From: Actinomyces glycerinitolerans
GTDB taxonomy: Bacteria; Actinomycetota; Actinomycetes; Actinomycetales; Actinomycetaceae
Length of the DNA: 64,000 nucleotides
Assembly: GCF_900098745.1 (NCBI RefSeq)
Contig: NZ_FQTT01000014.1
Span: 62,001 to 126,000, forward strand
Direction: 5' to 3'
Each line of letters starts with the position of its first letter. Position 1 is the first letter of the stretch. Both the position numbers and the translations under genes were made by a program. Below the pieces are notes generated by a model. The model was not told the DNA's origin, searched no databases, and worked only from the letters and a program-made list of their open reading frames with translations. Positions 55,387 through 64,000 of this stretch are shown here, piece by piece.

Positions 55387-55722
55387 GTGGTCAAAACCCC
55401 CCACGTGCCCGAACGCACCTGTATCGGCTGCCGCGGCAAGGCCCCCAGGGCGCAGTTGCTGCGCCTGACCCTGACGGACAGTGGCGAGCTGGCCGTCGAC
55501 GCCCGGGCAATCCAGCCCGGACGCGGCGCCTGGATCCACCCGGACCCGGAATGCGTCAATCTCGCTGAGCGCAGGCGCGCCTTTGCGCGTGCCCTGCGCA
55601 TGAGCGGGTCACCCGATGTGGCCCCCGTGCGCGACTGGATCGGCCTTCACGGGGCGGATCACGGCCGCGCGTACACGCCGTCCCCGACCGGGGTCGGCAC
55701 GACCGATAGCAAAGGCGGGTAG
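55387..55722 (+). CDS. ylxR: YlxR (DUF448) RNA-binding protein
   Basis: 111 residues. RTCIGCRGKAPRAQLLRL and GRGAWIHPDPECV define the family. Located between nusA and infB as in most Gram-positives. GTG start after GGAAGGA at moderate distance. TACACT (55290-55295) after nusA may be a local -10. Confidence 0.9.
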   Translation: MVKTPHVPERTCIGCRGKAPRAQLLRLTLTDSGELAVDARAIQPGRGAWIHPDPECVNLAERRRAFARALRMSGSPDVAPVRDWIGLHGADHGRAYTPSPTGVGTTDSKGG

Positions 55723-55812
55723 GAAGCTGATGGGCACCCGATGAGTACCCGGCGATGAGCTGCCTCTACTAGCACCCACCCTGTTCGGGGTGGGGAACCG
55801 GACAGGAGAAAA

Positions 55813-58752
55813 GTGGCAAAACCACGCGTTCATGAGCTCGCGAAGGAGCTCGACCCCACTGGCAAGAAGATCACCTCCAAGGTGATTCTGGCCTGGCTCA
55901 AGGATCAGGGAGAGTTCGTCAAGGCGGCGTCCTCCACCGTTGAGCCCCCCGTTGCGCGCCGGGTCCGCGAGCATTTCGCCGCGCAGAGCGGCGAGTCCAA
56001 GACCCCCAAGCCGACCGCCCCCAAGGGGGCTGGGTCGGCGCCCAAGCCGGCGGCGCCCAAGCCGACCGGCCCGAAGCCGTCGGGGGCCGCCCCGAAGCCG
56101 GCCCCCGACGCGCCCAAACCGGCTGCGACCTCGGCCGCACCGACACCGAAGCAGACCTCCTCCGCGCCCAAGCCCGCGGCGCCCAAGCCCGCGCATCCGG
56201 CTCCTGGGCCCCGGCCGGCGCACCCGACGTCGACCCCGGGCGCCGAGGGGACTGCCCACCTGGCCGCGCCGACTCCGGGCCCCCGCCCGAGCGCACCCAC
56301 GCCCGGCCCCCGCCCGGGCGGCCCGCGTCCGGGCAACAACCCGTACGCCACCTCCCAGGGCATGCCCCGTCCCGGCGGCTCCCGTGGCCGCGGCAAGGGC
56401 GGCCGTTCCGGCGGCCCGCGTCCCGGCAACAACCCGTACGCAACCTCCCAGGGCATGCCCCGCCCCGGCGGCTCGGGTGGTCCGCGTCCGCAGGGTGGAC
56501 GCCCCGGTCAGGGCGGTCCACGTCCGGGACCGCGTCCCGGCGGTAGTGGCGGCCCGCGCCCCGGCGGTTCGGGTGGTCCGCGTCCGCAGGGCGCGCGCTC
56601 GGGTCAGGGTGGCCCGCGTCCGGGCCCGCGTTCCGGTGGTCCGCGCCCCAACCCGGGCATGATGCCGGGCCGCTCCTCGGTGGGGCGTCCCGGTGCGCCG
56701 TCCCGCGGCGGTCAGGGCGGCCGTGGTGGTCGTCCCGGCTCCGGCGGTCGCGGAGGTTCCGGCGGCGGCGGTCCCCGTGGCGGCTTCGGCGGCCCCCGTG
56801 GCGGCCGTGGCGGTCGTGGCTCCACCCAGGGCGCCTTCGGGCGCGGTGGTGGTGCCCCGCGGGGCCGTAAGTCGCGTCGGGCCAAGCGCCAGGAATTCGA
56901 GCAGCAGAGTGCGCCGACGATCGGCGGCGTCGTCGTCCCCCGCGGCGACGGCTCCACCCCGGTGCGTGTGCGCCAGGGCGCCACGCTGACCGACCTGGCG
57001 GAGAAGATCAACGCCAACCCGGCGGCGCTGGTGACCGTCCTGTTCCACCTCGGGGAGATGGCCACGGCCACCCAGTCGCTGGACGAGGACACCTTCGCCC
57101 TGCTGGGGGCCGAACTGGGCTACGACGTCCAGATCGTCTCGCCCGAGGACGAGGACCGCGAGCTGCTGGAGTCCTTCGACATTGACCTGGAGGCCGAGGA
57201 GGCCGGCGAGGACGACGCCGAACTGCTGCCGCGCCCGCCGGTGGTCACGGTCATGGGCCACGTCGACCACGGTAAGACCAAGCTGCTGGACGCCATCCGC
57301 TCCACCGACGTGGTCGCCGGCGAGGCCGGCGGCATCACCCAGTCCATCGGCGCCTACCAGGTGCGGGTGCACCTGGGTGATGAGACCCGGCCTATCACCT
57401 TCATCGACACCCCCGGTCACGAGGCCTTCACGGCCATGCGTGCCCGCGGTGCCGAGGTGACGGACATCGCCATCCTGGTGGTCGCCGCCGACGACGGCGT
57501 CATGCCGCAGACGGTGGAGGCCCTCAACCACGCCCAGGCGGCCGGTGTGCCGATCGTCGTGGCCGTCAACAAGATCGACAAGGAGGGCGCCAACCCGGAG
57601 AAGATCCGCGGCCAGCTCACCGAGTACGGTCTGGTGCCCGAGGAGTACGGCGGCGACACCATGTTCGTCGACATCTCCGCCAAGCAGCGCACCAACATCG
57701 ACGGCCTGCTGGAGGCGGTCCTGCTGACCGCCGACGCCGCTCTTGACCTGCGCGCCAACCCGAACACGGACGCCCGCGGCGTCACCGTGGAGGCGAAGCT
57801 GGACCGGGGCCGCGGTGCCGTCGCCACCGTGCTGGTCCAGCGCGGCACCCTGCACGTCGGCGACCCGATCGTCGCCGGCAGCGCCTATGGGCGCGTGCGC
57901 GCCATGTTCGACGAGTACGGCAACCCGTTGGAGGAGGCCGGCCCGGCCCGGCCCGCCCAGGTGCTGGGGCTTACCAACGTGCCCAGCGCGGGCGACTCCT
58001 TCATCGTCGCTCCCGACGACCGCACGGCCCGGCAGATCGCCGACCGACGTGAGGCCGCCGGGCGCGCCGCGGAGTTGGCCAAGCGCCGCAAGCGCGTCTC
58101 CCTGGAGAACCTCACCGACGTCCTCAAGGAGGGCAAGGTCGATACCCTCAACCTCATCCTCAAGGGCGACAGCTCGGGTGCGGTCGAGGCGCTGGAGGAC
58201 TCGCTGCTCAAGATCGACGTCGGCGACGAGGTGGCCCTGCGGGTCATCCACCGCGGCGTCGGCGCCGTCACTCAGAACGACGTCAACCTGGCCACGGTGG
58301 ACTCCGCCGTCATCATCGGCTTCAACGTGCGCCCCGCCGTGCGTGTGGCCGAGCTGGCCGACCGCGAGGGCGTCGACATGAAGTTCTACACGGTCATCTA
58401 CAACGCCATCGAGGACGTCGAAGCGGCCCTGAAGGGCATGCTCAAGCCGGTCTACGAGGAGGTCGAGTTGGGCACGGCGGAGATCCGCCAGGTCTTCCAC
58501 TCCTCGAAGTTCGGTTCGATCGCCGGTTCGATCGTCCGCTCCGGTGTCATCAAGCGCGGCGCCAAGGCCCGCCTGGTGCGCGACGGCGTCGTGGTGAACG
58601 GGGACCTCACGGTGGAGACGCTGCGCCGCGAGAAGGACGACGTCACCGAGGTCCGCGAGGGCTACGAATGCGGTATCAACCTCAGCTTCCGTGACATCGC
58701 CGAGGGCGACGTCATCGAGACCTGGGAGATGCGCGAGAAGCCCCGCGACTGA
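55813..58752 (+). CDS. infB: Translation initiation factor IF-2
   Basis: GTPase placing fMet-tRNA on the 30S subunit. 979 residues. A ~360-residue low-complexity N-terminus rich in Pro/Gly/Arg/Ala contains two copies of a [20 protein letters not shown] segment. Then the IF2-N-like part, G1 GHVDHGKT (482-489), G4 NKID (586-589), and domains II-IV. GTG start with CAGGAGAAAA. Strong terminator after the stop. Confidence 0.97.
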   Translation: MAKPRVHELAKELDPTGKKITSKVILAWLKDQGEFVKAASSTVEPPVARRVREHFAAQSGESKTPKPTAPKGAGSAPKPAAPKPTGPKPSGAAPKPAPDAPKPAATSAAPTPKQTSSAPKPAAPKPAHPAPGPRPAHPTSTPGAEGTAHLAAPTPGPRPSAPTPGPRPGGPRPGNNPYATSQGMPRPGGSRGRGKGGRSGGPRPGNNPYATSQGMPRPGGSGGPRPQGGRPGQGGPRPGPRPGGSGGPRPGGSGGPRPQGARSGQGGPRPGPRSGGPRPNPGMMPGRSSVGRPGAPSRGGQGGRGGRPGSGGRGGSGGGGPRGGFGGPRGGRGGRGSTQGAFGRGGGAPRGRKSRRAKRQEFEQQSAPTIGGVVVPRGDGSTPVRVRQGATLTDLAEKINANPAALVTVLFHLGEMATATQSLDEDTFALLGAELGYDVQIVSPEDEDRELLESFDIDLEAEEAGEDDAELLPRPPVVTVMGHVDHGKTKLLDAIRSTDVVAGEAGGITQSIGAYQVRVHLGDETRPITFIDTPGHEAFTAMRARGAEVTDIAILVVAADDGVMPQTVEALNHAQAAGVPIVVAVNKIDKEGANPEKIRGQLTEYGLVPEEYGGDTMFVDISAKQRTNIDGLLEAVLLTADAALDLRANPNTDARGVTVEAKLDRGRGAVATVLVQRGTLHVGDPIVAGSAYGRVRAMFDEYGNPLEEAGPARPAQVLGLTNVPSAGDSFIVAPDDRTARQIADRREAAGRAAELAKRRKRVSLENLTDVLKEGKVDTLNLILKGDSSGAVEALEDSLLKIDVGDEVALRVIHRGVGAVTQNDVNLATVDSAVIIGFNVRPAVRVAELADREGVDMKFYTVIYNAIEDVEAALKGMLKPVYEEVELGTAEIRQVFHSSKFGSIAGSIVRSGVIKRGAKARLVRDGVVVNGDLTVETLRREKDDVTEVREGYECGINLSFRDIAEGDVIETWEMREKPRD

Positions 58753-58815
58753 CCGTCGGGACCGCCGTCGGCTAACACACCGAGACCGGCACTTGTAACG
58801 CGCCGCGACCGGTAG

Positions 58816-58868
58816 AAATGACGCCGGTGCCGCCGACTCCTTCGGGAGTGGTGGCACCGGCGTCATTT
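58816..58868 (+). terminator. Terminator after infB
   Basis: Perfect 16-bp outer stem (58816-58831 with 58853-58868, AAATGACG...CGTCATTT) and an inner ACTCC-TTCG-GGAGT hairpin. The A/T ends allow action on both strands. Confidence 0.88.
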
Positions 58869-59127
58869 GGCTCCCGGACACCCGGGCTTATGACTGGGGC
58901 ATTGGCGTGAGCGTGGTGTTCCGGGCCGGCGTGTCTGGGTAATTCGTGTGGGTGTGGTGCTTCAGAGCAGCGTGTCGCGGGGCGGCGGTCAAGTGTCGGG
59001 CTACTGCCGCCGGGCGGTTCGGCCCGGCCGCGTCATCCGGCCACCGATGACAAGCACGGCAAGGATGGTGGTGGAGTCTTCAACCTGCTCGGCTGAGAGC
59101 CGGGGGCAATCGGGCCTCCGTGAAGCG
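58869..59127. other. Intergenic region between infB terminator and rarD
   Basis: No gene or recognised signal seen. Confidence 0.5.
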
Positions 59128-60111
59128 TTAATGCTTGCCAGGGCGCGGCCGGTGCGCCAGCTGCCACAGCAGGTCGGTGACGAACACGACCACCGCGACC
59201 CACACCAGCGCCGTCGAGACCCAGCGTGCCGGCGAGATCTCCTCGTGGAACACAGCCCAGGCGAGCAGGAACTGCATGACCGGGGTGATGTACTGGCTGA
59301 GCCCCACGATGGACAGCGGCACCCGGCGCGTGCCCGCGGCGAACAGCAGCAGCGGCGCCGCCGTCACCGGGCCCGCCAGCACCAGTCCCGCGGCCAGGCC
59401 CGCAGACGCCGTCGTCCCCTGTAGTGCGCCGTGCCCGCCGGCGTAAAGCCAGGCGAAGTAGGCCAGCGCCACCGGTGTCATGCAGCCGCTCTCCACCGTG
59501 AGTCCGGTGAGCGCGTCCACCCTCCCGCCGACGCGCTTCTTCACCAGCCCATACAGGCCGAAGGACAGCGCCAGCGACAGCGAGATCCACGGCAGTGATC
59601 CCTGCGCCACCACCAGCACGGTGATCGCCACCACCGCAATGCCGACGGCGACACCTTGGGCCCGGCGCAGCCGCTCACCCAGGAAGATCGCCGCGAGCAC
59701 CACCGTTACCAGCGGGTTGATGAAGTACCCCAGGGCCGCATCCGCGGTGCGGCCGGAGTTGACCGCGTAGACGTACACCAGCCAGTTCACCGACACCAGC
59801 AGTCCGCTGGCCGCGAGCGTGCCCAGGATTCGCGGCGTCGCGACCGCCGTGCGCAGGGCAGGCCAGGAGCGGCGCAGCGCGGTCAGTCCCAGGCAGGTGG
59901 CCAGCGTCCACACCAGGCGATGCCCGATGATCTCAACGCTGCCGGCGTCCTGCAGCAGGCGGAAGTACAGGGGGAACAGGCCCCACAGCAGGTAGCAGCC
60001 GAGCACCATCGCCACGCCGGAGGTGTCCCCGGTGCCGGCGGCGGTTCGCGCCGGTGCCGGCGTTGCGACGGCGGTATGAGACTCGGGGGCGGGGGAGGCG
60101 GAGTCGGTCAC
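59128..60111 (-). CDS. rarD: RarD-like EamA family transporter
   Basis: 327 residues from GTG 60111 (AGGA upstream). Ten predicted membrane helices in two EamA repeats. GCYLLWGLFPLYFRLLQ, IIGHRLVWTL, NWLVYVYAVNSG, and QYITPVMQFLLAW are RarD features. Proposed drug/metabolite or aromatic compound exporter; substrate unknown. Interrupts the infB-rbfA order on the opposite strand. Confidence 0.9.
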   Translation of the reverse strand: MTDSASPAPESHTAVATPAPARTAAGTGDTSGVAMVLGCYLLWGLFPLYFRLLQDAGSVEIIGHRLVWTLATCLGLTALRRSWPALRTAVATPRILGTLAASGLLVSVNWLVYVYAVNSGRTADAALGYFINPLVTVVLAAIFLGERLRRAQGVAVGIAVVAITVLVVAQGSLPWISLSLALSFGLYGLVKKRVGGRVDALTGLTVESGCMTPVALAYFAWLYAGGHGALQGTTASAGLAAGLVLAGPVTAAPLLLFAAGTRRVPLSIVGLSQYITPVMQFLLAWAVFHEEISPARWVSTALVWVAVVVFVTDLLWQLAHRPRPGKH

Positions 60112-60466
60112 GTGTGGCTTTCCTATTCGGCGGGAGGCAGTGCGCACGAGCCTGATTCGCGCGGCATGGCGCCCGCAGGAGTCGGGATGTCGGCAGGAAC
60201 GTTAGCGCGCCCGGCGCCATGAACACGTGTTTGCGTCATGACCACGAGTTTTGGAGGTTTGCACGTGCCCGGCGCCTGCAAACCTCCAAGACTCGTGTAT
60301 GTGAGACGAACTCGTGTATGAGACGCGGCCCGGAGCTCTGGCGATCGCGCTGGCGGTGGTGCAAAATGATCCGTCCGCCGGTTTCCGGTACACGGTGCGG
60401 GCGCCGTCAGCACAGTACTTGCAGCCGTGACCCGAACCACCAGTAGTCGATCCTTAAGGAGCCCTC
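60112..60466. other. 355-nt intergenic region upstream of rbfA
   Basis: No gene. Contains the long hairpin at 60243-60297 and a direct repeat CTCGTGTATG(TG)AGACG beginning at 60292 and 60311. GC content drops locally. Confidence 0.55.
60243..60297. repeat. 21-bp inverted repeat between rarD and rbfA
   Basis: CACGAGTTTTGGAGGTTTGC... (60243-60263) pairs with 60277-60297 with one mismatch around a 13-nt loop. Lies between divergent genes, so it is not an end-of-gene terminator. Confidence 0.8.
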
Positions 60467-61030
60467 ATGGCCGACGCCGCCCGCGTCCGCAAGGTCGCTG
60501 ACCGTATTCAACAGACCGTCGCCCGCCTCCTGCAGGGCAGGATCAAGGACCCCAGGATCGGCTTCGTCACCATCACCGACGTGCGCGTCACCGGTGACCT
60601 GCAGCAGGCGACCATCTTCTACACCGTCTACGGCACCGACGAGGAGCGAGAGGAGACGGCCGCCGCCCTGCGCTCGGCCACCGGCCTGATCCGTTCCGAG
60701 GTCGGTCGGGCGCTCGGCATTCGGCTGACCCCGTCGATTGCCTTCCAGCTTGACACGCTGCCCACGCAGGCGCAGGCCTTCGAGGACGCCCTCGCCCAGG
60801 CACGCGCCCGCGACGAACAGATTGCCCGCACCTACGCGGGCGCCACCTACGCCGGCGACGCCGACCCCTACCGCCACGACGACGAAGACGAGGGGGACGA
60901 CTACGCCGCAGACAATGACGACCCGGCGCAGGCGGCAGGTGACGCGGACCAGGACGACTACGAGGCCATCGACCACGATGACTACGAACCGGCCGAAGCC
61001 GACGCCGATGAGGAGGGGACCGGGGCGTGA
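60467..61030 (+). CDS. rbfA: Ribosome-binding factor A
   Basis: 30S maturation factor. 187 residues: KH-like domain (RVRKVADRIQQTVARLLQG, DPRIGFVTITDVRVTGDLQQA) to ~115, then a long Asp/Glu-rich tail. SD AAGGAG. Overlaps truB by 4 nt. Confidence 0.95.
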   Translation: MADAARVRKVADRIQQTVARLLQGRIKDPRIGFVTITDVRVTGDLQQATIFYTVYGTDEEREETAAALRSATGLIRSEVGRALGIRLTPSIAFQLDTLPTQAQAFEDALAQARARDEQIARTYAGATYAGDADPYRHDDEDEGDDYAADNDDPAQAAGDADQDDYEAIDHDDYEPAEADADEEGTGA

Positions 61031-62046
61031 GCAACCCCGCAGGCCGACCCACCGGACGGCGCATCGACGTCCCCCGCGGCTCCGTCACCTCCCCGGATGG
61101 GCTGCTGGTGGTGGACAAGCCCGCCGGCATCACCAGCCACGACGTGGTCGCCATGACCCGCCGCCTGGCCGCCACCCGCAAGGTCGGCCACGCCGGCACC
61201 CTGGATCCTGCCGCCACCGGGGTGCTGCTGCTCGGCATCGGTCGGGCCACCCGGTTCCTGACCTACCTGGTCGGCGCCGACAAGACCTACCGGGCCACGG
61301 CCCGCCTGGGGCAGACCACCCTCACCGAGGACGCCGACGGCGAGCTCACCTCCGCCGCCGGCTGCCCGCCGGGCCCCGACCTGACCGCCCGGATCGACAC
61401 CGCCCTGGCCTCCCTGACCGGCGAAATCATGCAGGTGCCCTCCGCGGTATCGGCCATCAAGATCGACGGGGTGCGCTCCTATGCGCGCGTGCGCGGCGGG
61501 GAGGACGTCGACCTGCCGGCCCGTCCGGTCACCATCCACGCCCTCACCCGCAGCGGAGCCCCACGGTCGACGACCGCCGCTGACGGCACCGCCGTGGTCG
61601 ACGTCGACCTGGAGGTGCACTGCTCCTCGGGGACCTATGTGCGCGCCCTGGCGCGTGACCTCGGCACCGCCTTGGGCTGTGGGGCGCACCTGACCGCGCT
61701 GCGCCGCACCGAGGTGGGGCCCTTCACAGTCGCCGAGGCGGCGACCATCGCCTCCCTGTCCGCCGTCGTCGCCGCCGGGCAGACCCTGCCCGTGCTGCCC
61801 CTGGCCGCCGTGGCCCGCCGCTGCTTCCCCGCCGTCGCCCTGGACGAGGCCGAGGCGCGCGCCCTGCGCCATGGTCAGCCCCTGCCCGCCGCGGTGCTCG
61901 ACCGGGCACAGCCCCCGGGGCATCGGGTTGTTTCCAAGGCCGCCGCGCCGGGCGTGGCCGCCGGGTTCGACCCGGCGGGCGGGCTCGTGGCACTGTTGGC
62001 ACACAAGGGCGAACACGCCCGTCCCGTGCTCGTGCTGCCGAACTGA
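61027..62046 (+). CDS. truB: tRNA pseudouridine55 synthase TruB
   Basis: 339 residues. Catalytic Asp60 in HAGTLDPAATG, LLVVDKPAGITSHDVV at the start, and VHCSSGTYVRALARDLG. GTG start overlaps the rbfA stop. C-terminal PUA-like region present. Confidence 0.96.
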   Translation: MSNPAGRPTGRRIDVPRGSVTSPDGLLVVDKPAGITSHDVVAMTRRLAATRKVGHAGTLDPAATGVLLLGIGRATRFLTYLVGADKTYRATARLGQTTLTEDADGELTSAAGCPPGPDLTARIDTALASLTGEIMQVPSAVSAIKIDGVRSYARVRGGEDVDLPARPVTIHALTRSGAPRSTTAADGTAVVDVDLEVHCSSGTYVRALARDLGTALGCGAHLTALRRTEVGPFTVAEAATIASLSAVVAAGQTLPVLPLAAVARRCFPAVALDEAEARALRHGQPLPAAVLDRAQPPGHRVVSKAAAPGVAAGFDPAGGLVALLAHKGEHARPVLVLPN

Positions 62047-62096
62047 TGCGGCCGCCTCCGCGCCGCACCCGGACACCCTCAACCCAGGAGACACCT

Positions 62097-62150
62097 TTGA
62101 ACCAGACCACGATCGCCCACATCCCGCGGCACCTCGGCGACGTGGACTGA
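62097..62150 (+). CDS. Possible 17-residue leader peptide before ribF
   Basis: TTG start with AGGAG 7 nt upstream (62086-62090), reading MNQTTIAHIPRHLGDVD and stopping 11 nt before the ribF GTG. The SD is good but the peptide matches nothing known. May couple translation to ribF or be chance. Confidence 0.3.
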   Translation: MNQTTIAHIPRHLGDVD

Positions 62151-62161
62151 GGCGGCGCACC

Positions 62162-63202
62162 GTGGAGATCTGGTATGGAGCCGAGCAGGTGCCGGCAGCC
62201 CTGAGGGATCCCTCCGGCCCCGGCAGCATCGTCACCGTAGGCGTGTTCGACGGCGTGCATCGCGGCCACCAGGCGATCCTCGCCCGCGTCGTGGAGCGCG
62301 CCCACCATGCGGCCACCCCCGACGGGCGTCGGCCGTGCACCATCGCGTTGACCTTCGACCCGCATCCGGTGGCGGTACACCGCCCCGCCACACGGCTTCC
62401 ACTGATCACCTCGCTCGCCGACCGCCTGGAGTCCCTGGCGGCCACCGGCTTGGATGCGGTGCTCGTGGTCCACTACACCCTCGACTTCGCCGACCAGGGG
62501 CCGGAGGAGTTCGTGCGCGACTGGCTCGAGGGCCTGCTCGGAGCGCGGGCGATCGTGGTCGGTGACGATGTGCGTTTCGGTCGCGACAACAGCGGCGACG
62601 CCGCCACCCTGCGCCGGATCGGTCGCGCCGACGGCGTGGAGGTGGAGATCGTCTCTGACGTCGTCGCCCCCACCGGCCGGCGCTGGTCCTCCACCTGGGT
62701 GCGTGAACTGCTGGAGGCCGGCGACATGCGCGGCGCCGCCGAGGTCCTCGGCCACGTCCACCGGCTGCGCGGCACGGTCATCCACGGGCACCGCCGCGGC
62801 CGCGAACTCGGCTTCCCCACCGCGAACCTGGACGCCGCCACCGCCGGCGTGGTCCCGCCCGACGGCGTTTACGCGGGCTGGCTGGTGCGCTCCCCCCAGG
62901 CGGGGGTGGCCGGCGCCGCGGGGGAGGAGCGCCTGCCCGCCGCCATCTCCATCGGCACCAACCCGACCTTCGACGACGTGCCCGACCGCACCGTGGAGGC
63001 GCATGTGCTGGGGCGCGCGGACTTGAACCTGTACGGGGAGGTCGTGGTGATCGAACTGGTGGAGCGGCTGCGCCCCATGCTCGCCTTCGACGGCCTGGAG
63101 CCGCTGCTGGCGCAGATGCGGCAGGACGTGATCGACACCGCCGCGGTGCTGGACGTGCCCGTGCCCGAGCCCATCCGCCCCGAGGACGTCACCGCCCTGT
63201 GA
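62162..63202 (+). CDS. ribF: Bifunctional riboflavin kinase/FAD synthetase
   Basis: Makes FMN and FAD. 346 residues from GTG 62162. N-terminal FAD synthetase with VGVFDGVHRGHQAIL and DDVRFGRDNSGD; C-terminal kinase with GHRRGRELGFPTANLD and TNPTF. Follows truB as commonly seen in bacteria. Confidence 0.95.
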   Translation: MEIWYGAEQVPAALRDPSGPGSIVTVGVFDGVHRGHQAILARVVERAHHAATPDGRRPCTIALTFDPHPVAVHRPATRLPLITSLADRLESLAATGLDAVLVVHYTLDFADQGPEEFVRDWLEGLLGARAIVVGDDVRFGRDNSGDAATLRRIGRADGVEVEIVSDVVAPTGRRWSSTWVRELLEAGDMRGAAEVLGHVHRLRGTVIHGHRRGRELGFPTANLDAATAGVVPPDGVYAGWLVRSPQAGVAGAAGEERLPAAISIGTNPTFDDVPDRTVEAHVLGRADLNLYGEVVVIELVERLRPMLAFDGLEPLLAQMRQDVIDTAAVLDVPVPEPIRPEDVTAL

Positions 63203-63227
63203 CGGCAGGGGGGCGCCGACACTGGGC

Positions 63228-63250
63228 GATGCCGCTCCGCTCGGGGCATC
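63228..63250. terminator. Short hairpin between convergent ribF and esterase
   Basis: GATGCC (63228-63233) pairs with GGCATC (63245-63250). Overlaps the esterase stop codon; weak. Confidence 0.4.
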
Positions 63251-64000
63251 ACTGCCGCGGGTGGGCGGAGAAGAACTCCCACATCAACTGCGAGGCGTTG
63301 ATCTCCTGGGTGATCGTGCCCAGGGCGGACAGGTCCGCGCTCGTGCCGGGCCAGGTGTGACCGCCGGCGTCCACCGTGTACAGCCCCACCTCGGTGCCGC
63401 TCTCGCAGGAGCCGTAGCGGGTCAGGGACACGTGGTCGCTCACCTGGTCGGTGGTGGGCTCGGCGGTGCAGCCGTCCAGCTCCGCCCAGGTGCTTACGGC
63501 CGTCTCGACGCCGTAGCCCCAGCGAGGATCGTCGTTGCCGTCATAGGGGTTGACCACGTCGTCGGTGCCGTGGAAGGTCAGCACGGAGACCGGCTGGTCC
63601 GGGGTGCAGCTTGAGGGGTCGATCGTGGTCAAGTCGTCCGCGGTGGCCTTGCCGGCGCGCAGACCCGCGACGGGCGCGATGGCGGCGATCAAATCGGGGC
63701 GCTCGCAGGCCAGGGCGCTGGCCATGCGGCCGCCCCCGGAGTAGCCGGTCGCGTAGACGCGGTTGGGGTCCACGCAGGCCTGCTCCGACAGGGACTCGAC
63801 AACCGTGGTCAGGAAGGCGACGTCGTCGCGGGCGTCGTCCGCCGGGTACTCGCCGGCGGTGGTGGGCACGCCGGGCACGTTCCAGGCCCAGTTGCCGTCG
63901 GGCAGCGGGTCGTCGGTGTCCAGGGCGATGGCGGCGGTGGGCTCGGCGACAATGAATCCGTCGGCGTCGGCGTCGGCCACGGCATCGAGTTCGCTGATCT
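63249..64000 (-). CDS. Secreted-type esterase of the PHB depolymerase/feruloyl esterase family (partial)
   Basis: At least 250 codons; the frame stays open through the right edge, so the N-terminus and any signal peptide lie outside. Catalytic Ser in GYSGGGRMAS, Asp probably in TFHGTDDVVNPYDG, His in GGHTWPG near the C-terminus. Conserved Cys pairs suggest an exported enzyme. Related to LpqC and CE1-type esterases; substrate not predictable. Confidence 0.88.
   Translation of the reverse strand, partial: ISELDAVADADADGFIVAEPTAAIALDTDDPLPDGNWAWNVPGVPTTAGEYPADDARDDVAFLTTVVESLSEQACVDPNRVYATGYSGGGRMASALACERPDLIAAIAPVAGLRAGKATADDLTTIDPSSCTPDQPVSVLTFHGTDDVVNPYDGNDDPRWGYGVETAVSTWAELDGCTAEPTTDQVSDHVSLTRYGSCESGTEVGLYTVDAGGHTWPGTSADLSALGTITQEINASQLMWEFFSAHPRQ

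Noticed and set aside
55609..58881. 1090-residue open frame antisense to infB
   Set aside because: Shadow frame caused by high GC codon bias; low-complexity sequence without domains, SD or family motifs, fully overlapped by a certain gene.
62047..62161. FMN riboswitch before ribF
   Set aside because: The gap is only 115 nt and lacks the conserved FMN aptamer segments.

Overview
The window is a chromosomal stretch of a high-GC Gram-positive bacterium (Actinomycetota). The order of housekeeping genes matches the conserved actinobacterial core: smc-ftsY-amtB-glnK-ffh, rpsP-KH-rimM-trmD-rplS-lepB-rnhB-DUF2469-yraN-comM-dprA, xerC-M23-rpsB-tsf, pyrH-frr-cdsA-rlmN, dxr-rip-ispG-DUF4081 GNAT, proS, rimP-nusA-ylxR-infB-rbfA-truB-ribF. 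The same order is known, with other inserted genes, in Mycobacterium and Corynebacterium. The Pro/Gly/Arg-rich N-terminus of IF2, frequent GTG/TTG starts and many promoters whose -10 box lies 6-7 nt before the start codon fit this group. An Actinomyces-like genus is my best guess, but this is inference only.

Layout. 1-9.2 kb: chromosome segregation (smc), the SRP pair (ftsY, ffh) and an ammonium transporter/PII operon with a GlnR-like box but no glnD. 9.3-12.7 kb: a membrane-anchored hypothetical protein divergent from an Na+:alanine/glycine symporter, separated by a 123-nt structured repeat. 13-22.6 kb: ribosome maturation and tRNA modification genes (with a TrmD-GNAT fusion), signal peptidase, RNase HII and DprA/ComM. 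22.6-26.9 kb: accessory segment with a lower-GC acetyltransferase, 1.4 kb of repeat-rich non-coding DNA, an ABC exporter and the second copy of the 123-nt repeat. 27-31.3 kb: xerC, M23, rpsB-tsf. 31.3-34.2 kb: a three-gene ABC/membrane/Clp-N operon on the minus strand. 34.4-43.7 kb: pyrH-frr-cdsA-rlmN-DivIVA-dxr-rip-ispG-GNAT, covering nucleotide, phospholipid and isoprenoid steps and envelope proteolysis. 43.8-47.6 kb: second accessory segment with a doubly frameshifted secreted-protein gene, a transposase remnant, repeat arrays, a VapBC module and a regulator/membrane-protein pair. 47.8-63.2 kb: proS, a large uncharacterised SF2 helicase, a DUF4439 protein, the rimP-infB translation cluster, rarD, rbfA-truB-ribF. 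The right edge cuts an esterase gene.

The most unusual material is non-coding. Four intergenic loci carry arrays of degenerate 20-nt units built on GGTCGTG (about 13.9, 24.3-24.5, 44.9 and 45.3-45.5 kb). Three of the sites (two of them arrays) share an upstream GT-rich leader. There is also a pair of 123-nt elements carrying four 19-nt TTGTC-N9-GACAA dyads at identical spacing, two short elements with 25-27 bp inverted ends, and several long perfect hairpins. None of these is explained by the genes.
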